NCBI GenBank assembly: GCA_964571805.1
Contig: CAZNDI010000008.1
Coordinates: 1-21,036 of the forward strand
Length of the DNA stretch: 21,036 nt
Source of the DNA: JAUHWS01 sp964571805
GTDB lineage: Bacteria; Patescibacteriota; Gracilibacteria; UM-FILTER-43-11
Reading direction: 5' to 3'
Shown here: positions 7,708-13,380 of the stretch, piece after piece
Numbering within the stretch: position 1 is the stretch's first letter
Layout: the number at the start of each line of letters is the position of its first letter
Notes under the pieces: model-generated
The model's database searches: none
The model's input: the letters and a program-made list of their open reading frames with translations, nothing else
What the model was told of the DNA's origin: nothing
Position numbers and translations under genes: made by a program

Positions 7708-7800
7708 CTATTTTCCTACTTTTTTTCCTCCACAGTCGCAACCTCCGTTATTTCCACATTTGCATGTTCCGCCTTCACCGCAGCACATTGAGTTGATCAT
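7708..7800 (-). CDS. Cys-rich 30-residue mini-protein, possibly metal-binding
   Basis: This short ORF runs ATG to TAG and encodes 30 residues with six cysteines: an adjacent pair at 6-7, then CKC at 13-15 and CDC at 21-23, separated by Gly/Asn-rich turns, with a basic tail. Paired C-x-C spacing is what small metallothionein-like metal chelators show; a disulfide-rich peptide is the alternative, but there is no signal peptide. It sits between the hicA-like gene and the terminator at 7661-7686, so it would be the last gene of the minus-strand transcript or have its own weak promoter (TAGAAT at about 7821-7826). It has no Shine-Dalgarno motif, like most genes here. Whether it is translated cannot be proved from sequence; the non-random Cys spacing and terminator placement argue that it is. 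Confidence 0.6.
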   Translation of the reverse strand: MINSMCCGEGGTCKCGNNGGCDCGGKKVGK

Positions 7801-7852
7801 AAAATAAAAAATTAAGGGCTAAATTCTAATGCCAATATAACATATTGTGGGT

Positions 7853-8080
7853 TTATTTTTTATCTAATATGTCGAAAAATTTATTTTTAGAGATTCCCAT
7901 CTGTTTGCAAATCCAACCAAAAAGGTCTCCTGAAATTTCGTCGTATAAAGGAATCGTTACTTTGCCGAGCCCTTTTTTCTTAAAATGCTTATGATCTCCA
8001 ATGGTATTCTTATAGCTAAACCCTAAAGAGATGGCTACTTTTTGACATTCTTTCGGTTTGACGGGTCTAATTTTAGGCAT
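7853..8080 (-). CDS. hicA: HicA-like mRNA interferase toxin
   Basis: This 75-residue protein fits the HicA (YcfA) family, small double-stranded-RNA-binding-fold toxins that cleave mRNA in the cytoplasm. Characteristic features are the N-terminal helix ending in LGF (19-21), the histidine motif GDHKHF (28-33) with the expected catalytic His, the strand VTIP (41-44) and the C-terminal helix ICKQMGISKNKFFDIL. Length matches the family. It overlaps the upstream hicB-like gene by 8 bases, so the pair is translationally coupled. The order (antitoxin first) differs from the common hicA-hicB order but is known in the family. Assignment is by pattern; toxicity is inferred. Confidence 0.82.
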   Translation of the reverse strand: MPKIRPVKPKECQKVAISLGFSYKNTIGDHKHFKKKGLGKVTIPLYDEISGDLFGWICKQMGISKNKFFDILDKK

Positions 8081-8429
8081 GCGTTAAATTTCGAGATGAG
8101 TAGGTGTATTGGGCGGTTTGGGTTTCTTTTTTGAGGAAGGCTCGCTCTTTTTTCTTTTCATTCTCATCTTTTTTCTTATTTTCAGTTAATTCAACGAATA
8201 ATTTATATAAATCTTGGTACTTTTTTGGGGCTTGGCGATAGATTTCTTCATCGGTTTCGTTGTCTTCACAGCATACTTGCAAATAGCCCGAGGTGGCATC
8301 ATGGAGACGATCCAAAGATTGTTTTATGGTTTTCCCATCGGCCATTAAATCGAATTCCAAAGAAACTGCGAGATATTTCTCACCTTTTTTGTAAGCGATG
8401 ATGCGGTCTTTAAAGAATCTGGTTGGCAT
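8073..8429 (-). CDS. hicB: HicB-like antitoxin without a recognisable DNA-binding domain
   Basis: This 118-residue protein has an N-terminal HicB-type partial RNase H-like domain: a strand containing KGEKYLAVSLEFDLMADGKT (15-34), followed by the helix TIKQSLDRLHDATSGYLQVC. The domain would bind and neutralise the adjacent HicA. HicB proteins normally end in a ribbon-helix-helix or helix-turn-helix domain that autoregulates the operon. Here the C-terminal 40 residues are a charged, Lys/Glu-rich, probably coiled segment (NKKKDENEKKKERAF) and a polar tail, with no such domain. Identity rests mainly on the coupling to hicA and the N-terminal fold pattern. The ATG lies about 25 bases after a predicted start site. 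Confidence 0.7.
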   Translation of the reverse strand: MPTRFFKDRIIAYKKGEKYLAVSLEFDLMADGKTIKQSLDRLHDATSGYLQVCCEDNETDEEIYRQAPKKYQDLYKLFVELTENKKKDENEKKKERAFLKKETQTAQYTYSSRNLTHA

Positions 8430-8438
8430 AGGGTTTCT

Positions 8439-8486
8439 ATTCTATTTTGATGGGTTTCCTATTTTAGCTTATTTTATTCTATTTTG
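8439..8486 (-). repeat. 11-base direct repeats around the hicBA promoter
   Basis: CAAAATAGAAT (minus strand) occurs at 8476-8486 and 8439-8449, 37 bases apart, bracketing the predicted promoter. The placement suggests operator half-sites; A/T-rich chance repetition cannot be excluded. Confidence 0.4.
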
Positions 8487-8489
8487 CAA
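8461..8489 (-). promoter_or_regulatory. Predicted promoter of hicB-hicA
   Basis: On the minus strand TTGCAA (8484-8489) and TAAAAT (8461-8466, 5/6) are 17 bases apart. The direct repeat CAAAATAGAAT overlaps the -35 (8476-8486) and recurs past the start site (8439-8449). Confidence 0.45.
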
Positions 8490-8493
8490 TTTT

Positions 8494-9294
8494 TTATTCT
8501 TTTATTGCCCCCGACTTCTTTCTCGCATACTTGCCAAATTCCGGGTGCTCCAAAGCATATTTCCCTGTGATCACCGGGCCATCTTTACAAATACGAATCC
8601 CTGAATCGTCCATACAACACTGTCCGCAGATCCCGAAACCACACTTCATGTAGCGCTCCAAGCTCACCTGGCAACCCACGCCGTGCTCCTCGGCAATCTT
8701 CGCCACCTTCATCATCATTTTTTCTGGACCGCACGTATAGACGCAGATTTTATTCGTCTTGTCCGCCTTTTTTAAATATTCCTCCAATACGTCAGTGCAA
8801 TAGCCATGATGACCCTTTGACCCGTCGTCCGTTGAAAACATCAGTTCCACGCCCAATGCATTGAACTGGTCCTCGTAAATCAAATAATCGGCGCTTCTGG
8901 CCCCCTGGATCACCGTCACCTTCTTCCCCAGTTCCGTGGCCCGTTGAGACAGGTTCACCATTGGCGGCGTCCCGTAGCCCCCTCCTACACAAATGATATG
9001 ATCGTAGTCTTTATAATCAAAACTCGTGCCGTAAGGCCCACGTAAACCCAATTTATCGCCCACTTTGATCTGTTCATGAATCGCATGGGTGCAATCACCC
9101 GCGTCTGCAATGCCCACATGAAATTCTGTGTCCGTCTGCCAACCAATACTCATCGGCACTTCATCGACTCCAGGCATCCATACCATCACAAATTGACCCG
9201 ATTTTGCCCGGATATTATGCTTGAAAATGTAGGTTTTTAAGTTGGGTGATTCCTGACGGATTTCATCAACTTTGAAGACTAAGGGTAGGGACAT
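8494..9294 (-). CDS. pyrK: Dihydroorotate dehydrogenase electron-transfer subunit
   Basis: This 266-residue protein belongs to the ferredoxin-reductase family PyrK. It passes electrons from the PyrD flavin through a [2Fe-2S] cluster and FAD to NAD+ in de novo pyrimidine synthesis. Visible parts are the FAD-binding beta barrel (about 1-95, with VPMSIGW at 46-52 and GLRGPYG at 83-89), the NAD-binding domain (IICVGGGYGTPP at 100-111, YTCGPEKM at 186-193) and the C-terminal cluster motif with Cys218, Cys223, Cys226 and Cys236. Length is typical. It lies 70 bases downstream of pyrD in the same transcript, with a heptamer repeat in the gap. Its coding sequence is GC-richer than neighbours: a hand count of six 60-base stretches gave about 52%. 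Confidence 0.93.
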   Translation of the reverse strand: MSLPLVFKVDEIRQESPNLKTYIFKHNIRAKSGQFVMVWMPGVDEVPMSIGWQTDTEFHVGIADAGDCTHAIHEQIKVGDKLGLRGPYGTSFDYKDYDHIICVGGGYGTPPMVNLSQRATELGKKVTVIQGARSADYLIYEDQFNALGVELMFSTDDGSKGHHGYCTDVLEEYLKKADKTNKICVYTCGPEKMMMKVAKIAEEHGVGCQVSLERYMKCGFGICGQCCMDDSGIRICKDGPVITGKYALEHPEFGKYARKKSGAIKE

Positions 9295-9300
9295 ATTTTA

Positions 9301-9335
9301 AGCGGTAAGCGGTAAGCGGAGAGCGGTAAGCCAGT
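9301..9335. repeat. Tandem 7-base repeat in the pyrD-pyrK gap
   Basis: Five contiguous 7-base units read AGCGGTA, AGCGGTA, AGCGGAG, AGCGGTA, AGCCAGT. The array lies immediately upstream of the pyrK start codon on the transcribed strand. A related array occupies the gatC-gatA gap at 14832-14894. Confidence 0.85.
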
Positions 9336-9364
9336 TATCGAACAGCACTCCAATTTCTGTTAAA

Positions 9365-10321
9365 TTAAGAAAAATTCTTGGCCAATTTGTCTCGATCAAA
9401 CCCTTCTTCATGGGCCAATCCAACTAATTCAGAAACATCAGTAAAGCCTTCTTCCTTCATAAACTCGCGGATTTTGTCGGTGATCATGTCGAAGCATTTC
9501 ATGTCGTGGTACATGATAGCGGAACCGATTCCTAGTAAGCTTCCTCCAGCCATGAGCATTTCGATGGCATCTTTTCCATTGATGATTCCTCCAGTCGCAA
9601 TAATGGGAATCTTGACGGCCCGATAAATGTCCCATACACAGCGGACGGCAATGGGTTTGATGGCATGTCCAGAAACGCCTCCGGTTTTGTTGGAAAGAAT
9701 AGGACGTCGCATCTGAATGTCGATCACCATGCCGGGACCCATGGTATTGATGGCCGTGATCGCATCCGCTCCATTGGCTTCAGCATGTTTGGCGACCAAG
9801 GCAATGTCTGAAACATTAGGAGAAACTTTGACTGAAAAAGGTTTGGTGACGACTTTTCGAACGGCTTTGGTGGCTTCAGCGGTGAGTAGGGGATCGCAAG
9901 CAATCGGTCGCCCCATCTCTCCGTCGACATTGGGGCATGAGAAATTGAGTTCCAGCATGTCTACTGGATATTCATTCATGATTCTTGCCACTTCCACGAG
10001 TTCATCTAATCCATGCCCTCCAATACTCCCAATGATGGGATTATCTGGGGAAAGGGCTTTATACTTTTCAAATTCTTTTTTTGCTGAAATGATCCCTTCT
10101 CCCGAAAGTCCCACGGCATTGATGATCCCTCCTGGAAAGGTGAGAATGGTGGGGTTAGGATGGCCTGGTCGTTCGTTCATGAAAAGGGTTTTACCGGTTA
10201 CCCCTCCTGCGCCTTGCCTTGTGCAATTGGCCAAGCTTGAAGCGGTTACGCCTAAATAACCCGAAGCCACCACAGTGGGGTTGGGGAAGTCGAGGCCGCA
10301 GAATTGGACGTTGAGGTTCAT
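9365..10321 (-). CDS. pyrD: Dihydroorotate dehydrogenase, class 1B catalytic subunit
   Basis: This 318-residue TIM-barrel FMN enzyme oxidises dihydroorotate to orotate. The conserved LNFSCPNV motif (125-132) carries Cys129, the catalytic base expected for class 1; Ser is used in class 2. Other landmarks are Lys44 in GKT near the flavin, KVSPNV (165-170), INTMGPG (191-197) and the FMN phosphate site ATGGI (242-246). With PyrK next to it, the complex should be the NAD+-dependent 1B type, a PyrD2-PyrK2 heterotetramer in the cytoplasm. Its start codon overlaps the stop of the HepT-like gene by 4 bases (ATGA), so its translation may depend on the toxin-antitoxin genes upstream. No Shine-Dalgarno motif is seen. 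Confidence 0.94.
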   Translation of the reverse strand: MNLNVQFCGLDFPNPTVVASGYLGVTASSLANCTRQGAGGVTGKTLFMNERPGHPNPTILTFPGGIINAVGLSGEGIISAKKEFEKYKALSPDNPIIGSIGGHGLDELVEVARIMNEYPVDMLELNFSCPNVDGEMGRPIACDPLLTAEATKAVRKVVTKPFSVKVSPNVSDIALVAKHAEANGADAITAINTMGPGMVIDIQMRRPILSNKTGGVSGHAIKPIAVRCVWDIYRAVKIPIIATGGIINGKDAIEMLMAGGSLLGIGSAIMYHDMKCFDMITDKIREFMKEEGFTDVSELVGLAHEEGFDRDKLAKNFS

Positions 10322-10704
10322 TTTAATTTGGAATCTGGAAATACTTTATCAGATTTTGCTTCATTTTCTAGGTTTTTTAAAATTTGTTTAATTTCTTTTT
10401 TTATTTTAGGCGTGTCAATTTTCATAACTTTCCATATTTCATCTATCTCAACCCCATAGTATTGATGGATAATTATATCCCTCATTCCTGCCATGTCCTT
10501 CCAGGGAATATCTGGATACATAGTTTTTAGGGAATTGGGAATATTTTTGGTTGCTTCTCCAATGATTTCAATACGCCTGACAATGGCATCAGTTTTCATT
10601 TCATTTTTTTCTAACGCTTCTTTTGTTACATTTTTGGCATATTCCTCTATTAATTCAAAGCTTTCGAGAATATGGCTTACGAACATAAGTGGATTTTTTT
10701 TCAT
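10318..10704 (-). CDS. hepT: HepT-like (DUF86) RNase toxin
   Basis: This 128-residue all-helical protein matches the HepT/DUF86 HEPN family. The diagnostic R-x4-H-x-Y motif is present as Arg75, His80 and Tyr82 (RDIIIHQY), preceded by the conserved helix IVRRIEIIGEATKNIP (41-56). HepT toxins are cytoplasmic RNases; in characterised systems the partner MNT antitoxin silences them by adding AMP to the motif tyrosine. It overlaps the MNT-like gene upstream by 4 bases and pyrD downstream by 4 bases, an unusually tight join between a toxin and a biosynthetic gene. Identity is good from motif and partner; activity is inferred. Confidence 0.88.
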   Translation of the reverse strand: MKKNPLMFVSHILESFELIEEYAKNVTKEALEKNEMKTDAIVRRIEIIGEATKNIPNSLKTMYPDIPWKDMAGMRDIIIHQYYGVEIDEIWKVMKIDTPKIKKEIKQILKNLENEAKSDKVFPDSKLK

Positions 10705-11123
10705 AATATGTAAATAGCTTCGTTAAGAATATGATCTCTGAGTTTTGGGTAGATTCCTCCAAAGGTTCCCAAATCTACCTTTTGGTGAATAGCTTTTTCT
10801 AGCTCTCGTTTTAAACACACTCGTTCGAGTAATCCTTTCACTTTCATTTGAACCAACAAATCTAAATCTGAATTCTTTCGTCTCGTACCTCTTACTGTAG
10901 AGCCAAATATTGCAGCTTTAACGACGCCATGTTTCTTAAGGATTGGCAAAATAATTTTCTTGTAATCAGCAATGAAATTTTCTTGTAAAAGGGTTTTATC
11001 AATGATGTAATTTCTGCCCACTTTAATCGCCTTTATTCGTCCATCTTGAATCATGTTGAAGATGGTCACGGAACTGACTTTTAAAATTTTTGCGGCTTCT
11101 GTGCTGGAAATATAGTTTGTCAT
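10701..11123 (-). CDS. MNT-like nucleotidyltransferase antitoxin fused to a helix-turn-helix domain
   Basis: This 140-residue protein has two parts. Residues 1-48 are an excisionase/MerR-type DNA-binding domain (ISSTEAAKILKVSSVTIFNMI, then GRIKAIKVGRNYIID). Residues 60-140 are a minimal nucleotidyltransferase with the exact GSx10DxD motif (Gly74-Ser75, Asp86, Asp88) and a third acidic residue at Asp117. MNT antitoxins AMPylate and silence HepT, encoded immediately downstream with a 4-base overlap. Plain MNTs lack the DNA-binding head; the fusion suggests the antitoxin also represses its own operon. A perfect 14-base inverted repeat lies 10 bases upstream of the start codon and is an obvious candidate target. 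Confidence 0.88.
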   Translation of the reverse strand: MTNYISSTEAAKILKVSSVTIFNMIQDGRIKAIKVGRNYIIDKTLLQENFIADYKKIILPILKKHGVVKAAIFGSTVRGTRRKNSDLDLLVQMKVKGLLERVCLKRELEKAIHQKVDLGTFGGIYPKLRDHILNEAIYIL

Positions 11124-11132
11124 GATTCTATT

Positions 11133-11174
11133 TTAGCATATATTAAGGATGAAAAAAAGATTAATATATGCTAA
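11133..11174. promoter_or_regulatory. Perfect 14-base inverted repeat, candidate antitoxin operator
   Basis: TTAGCATATATTAA (11133-11146) and its exact reverse complement (11161-11174) are separated by 14 bases. The arms lie directly upstream of the antitoxin gene and overlap every plausible -10 hexamer there, so the promoter itself cannot be placed confidently. Confidence 0.7.
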
Positions 11175-11191
11175 TTTAAATTAATATTCTT

Positions 11192-11212
11192 AAAAAACAT
11201 TTTTGAGAAATG
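11192..11212 (-). terminator. Weak terminator-like hairpin after the FMN reductase gene
   Basis: On the minus strand CATTT, loop CTCAA, AAATG is followed by T6. The five-pair A/T-rich stem is weak, so read-through into the toxin-antitoxin and pyr genes is possible. Confidence 0.3.
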
Positions 11213-11237
11213 CCTCAGCTAATGATGAATCACAGAA

Positions 11238-11747
11238 TTAATCCGTTAAGGATGTGAGCATTCGCTCCATCCTTTCAATGATCGTGGGGTTGATGATCTC
11301 ATTGTCCTTAAAGTCATTTTTATCGACTAGAACCATGGGTTGTATTCCTGTGGCACTGGCTTCGTAGCCCAAAATTCTGACGAGGTCTGCGGTGGCAAGA
11401 TAAGACATTTTTGAGCCTGCAGCGGCGCATACTCCAAAGCGTTTATTCTTGAAAGCTTTGCTGAAGAGATCGATGAAATTTTTAAGCACACCAGAAATTG
11501 AATGACAATAGATTGCTGCTCCAAAAATGAGATAATCTGCCTTTTCAATTTGCTCGTAAATTGGGTGAAGTTCTTGAGGGTAATCCGACAAAGCTCGACC
11601 ATCACAAAAAGGAAGATCCAAGGTTCTTAAGTCTAAAAATTCAGTTGCGAAGCTTTTTTCTTTAGCCATTTCACTGACTTTTTGGAGTAATAGAAAGGAT
11701 TTGGAATGCAGCGATAAGCTGCTTTGGATGAAAACAATTTTTTTCAT
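11238..11747 (-). CDS. NADPH-dependent FMN reductase-like flavoprotein
   Basis: This 169-residue protein has the flavodoxin-like fold of the NADPH-dependent FMN reductase family. Features are the first strand KKIVFIQSSLS (2-12) with the phosphate-binding loop SSLSLHSKS, DLPFCDGR near residue 45, and the flavin-contacting YLIFGAAIYCHSISGVLKNFID, followed by KRFGVCAAAGS. Members reduce FMN, quinones, azo compounds or metal ions using NAD(P)H in the cytoplasm; the substrate here cannot be told. It is the last gene of the gatC-gatA-malic enzyme-ORF series, 22 bases after its neighbour. The ATG has no Shine-Dalgarno motif. Confidence 0.82.
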   Translation of the reverse strand: MKKIVFIQSSLSLHSKSFLLLQKVSEMAKEKSFATEFLDLRTLDLPFCDGRALSDYPQELHPIYEQIEKADYLIFGAAIYCHSISGVLKNFIDLFSKAFKNKRFGVCAAAGSKMSYLATADLVRILGYEASATGIQPMVLVDKNDFKDNEIINPTIIERMERMLTSLTD

Positions 11748-11769
11748 AAGGATTTTTTAGTTGTATTCA

Positions 11770-12168
11770 TTATAACTCAGAATCCTTTTCTTCCCTTTCA
11801 ATTTCAGGTAAGGCCAGAGCACCGAGGCAATAGTCTCTGATGATTTCATAAGCATCTCTGAACTGTTTTTCATTGATTTTGATGCCTATTTTTTTCACTT
11901 CGCTTACGGCAAAGGGATAACTGATTGCCTCCTCTCTCAAGGCTATTTCTAGAATCATTATTTTGTAAAGTGCGTCCCGATAAGATTTTGTTGGATGATT
12001 TTTCCGAAGCTTAGAGTCACTTTCTGTTTTAAACAGATGAACCGCTAAAATCGATTGCAGGCGCGTTCTATATTCTTCAAGTTTAAGTTCCAATTGAGCT
12101 CTCAGCTCTTTTGGAACGGGAAAGGCGTCATATTTTCTTTCTACGGTTAAAAACTTTCTCGTTTTCAT
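11770..12168 (-). CDS. Protein of unknown function, predicted helical
   Basis: I do not recognise this 132-residue protein. It is rich in charged residues and predicted mostly helical, with stretches such as ELRAQLELKLEEYRTRLQSIL (20-40), YRDALYKIMILEIALREEA and FRDAYEIIRDYC. It starts with a basic segment and ends in an acidic tail (EIEREEKDSEL). No signal peptide, membrane segment or catalytic motif is visible. It lies between the malic enzyme and FMN reductase genes, with gaps of 39 and 22 bases, so it is probably co-transcribed. The reading frame is likely real because it fills an operon gap exactly and has coherent amphipathic helices. Confidence 0.7.
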   Translation of the reverse strand: MKTRKFLTVERKYDAFPVPKELRAQLELKLEEYRTRLQSILAVHLFKTESDSKLRKNHPTKSYRDALYKIMILEIALREEAISYPFAVSEVKKIGIKINEKQFRDAYEIIRDYCLGALALPEIEREEKDSEL

Positions 12169-12207
12169 TGATATGTTAAAACTTACGAAAAGGGTAGTAG
12201 TCTTTCC

Positions 12208-13359
12208 TCAATAATCTAAGGATTTAATCACTTCTGCTATGGCCTTTGCCACGCCTTTATCCAAAGGACTAGGGATGATTTCTTCTCTAGTAGGATTCTT
12301 GACGTGATTGGCAATGGCCTCAGCTGCGGCGATTTTAATTTTGTCATCAATGATTCGAATTCCGGCATCCAAGACACCTCTAAAAATTCCAGGAAAACCG
12401 AGAACATTGTTCACTTGATTCGGGAAGTCACTCCTTCCTGTGGCCACAATGGCGGCTCCTGCAGCTAGGGCTTCGGCGGGTAGGATTTCTGGCTCAGGGT
12501 TGGCCATGGCGAAAATGATGGGGTCTTTGGCCATGGATCTGACCATGTCTTGCGTCACTAATTTGGCTTGAGAGACACCCAAGAATACATCAGCATTGAC
12601 CATTGCCTCTTTTAAACCCCCAGAAAGATGTTGAGCGTTTGTAATGGAGGCGAGTTCTTCTTTCACGGGGTTCAAGTCTGTTCGGCCCTTATAGATGATT
12701 CCCTGGCTATCACATAACAAAAAGTTTTCCGCTTTTACGCCATAGCGGATCAATAGCTTTGTGATCGCCACCCCTGCTGCCCCCACTCCGTTTACGACAA
12801 CTTTGATCTCTTCAAATTTTCGGTTCGTCAGCTTGAGAGCATTGATCAATCCTGCCAAAACCACGATGGCTGTGCCATGTTGGTCATCATGAAACACGGG
12901 AATATTTAATTCTTCAATTAGTCTCTGTTCGATTTCAAAACATCTTGGAGCGGAGATATCTTCTAGATTGATCCCCCCGAAACCCGGGGCAATCAATTTA
13001 ACGGTTCGAATGATTTCTTCGACATCTTTAGTATCCAAGCAAATAGGAAAGGCATCCACGCCTCCAAATTCTTTGAACAAAATGGCTTTTCCTTCCATAA
13101 CAGGAAGGGCTGCAGCGGGGCCAATATCTCCTAAGCCTAAGACCGCTGTGCCGTCTGTTACGACAGCCACCATATTTCCTTTGCTTGTATATTTATAAAT
13201 GTCCTCCGGATTTTTGGCTATGGCTCGGCAAGGTTCGGCCACTCCTGGGCTGTAAGCCAAACTCAAATCATCCCTGGTTTCTATTTTAACTTTTGATATG
13301 ACTTCAATTTTTCCCTTTTTTAAAGCATGGAGTTTGAGGGATTCTTCGTAATAATTCAC
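12208..13359 (-). CDS. Malic enzyme (oxaloacetate-decarboxylating malate dehydrogenase), short form
   Basis: This 383-residue enzyme converts malate to pyruvate and CO2 with reduction of NAD(P)+. Motifs include LAYSPGVA (34-41, catalytic Tyr36), VLGLGDIGP (73-81), EGKAILFKEFGGVDAFP with catalytic Lys91, the metal-binding Glu133-Asp134 in NLEDIS, VFHDDQHGTAIV (155-166) and the Rossmann motif NGVGAAG (190-196). It is the compact bacterial type without the C-terminal phosphotransacetylase-like domain of MaeB. Translation starts at GTG (13357-13359), 21 bases after the gatA stop; the N-terminal sequence aligns with family members from this point. In an organism of limited metabolism it could supply pyruvate and NADPH. 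Cofactor preference cannot be decided by eye. Confidence 0.93.
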   Translation of the reverse strand: MNYYEESLKLHALKKGKIEVISKVKIETRDDLSLAYSPGVAEPCRAIAKNPEDIYKYTSKGNMVAVVTDGTAVLGLGDIGPAAALPVMEGKAILFKEFGGVDAFPICLDTKDVEEIIRTVKLIAPGFGGINLEDISAPRCFEIEQRLIEELNIPVFHDDQHGTAIVVLAGLINALKLTNRKFEEIKVVVNGVGAAGVAITKLLIRYGVKAENFLLCDSQGIIYKGRTDLNPVKEELASITNAQHLSGGLKEAMVNADVFLGVSQAKLVTQDMVRSMAKDPIIFAMANPEPEILPAEALAAGAAIVATGRSDFPNQVNNVLGFPGIFRGVLDAGIRIIDDKIKIAAAEAIANHVKNPTREEIIPSPLDKGVAKAIAEVIKSLDY

Positions 13360-13380
13360 TGTTTGTGATGAGGGTTAAAT

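Noticed and set aside
8073..8429. Frameshift explaining the missing DNA-binding domain of HicB
   Set aside because: The frame stays open with a lysine/glutamate-rich coil up to an 8-base overlap with hicA, and I found no helix-turn-helix or ribbon-helix-helix pattern in the other frames there.
9717..10259. 180-residue plus-strand ORF opposite pyrD
   Set aside because: It is the antisense shadow of a well-supported enzyme, with low-complexity Ser/Pro composition and no start context. Similar antisense frames at 2507-2929, 9378-9626 and 19542-19871 were rejected for the same reason.
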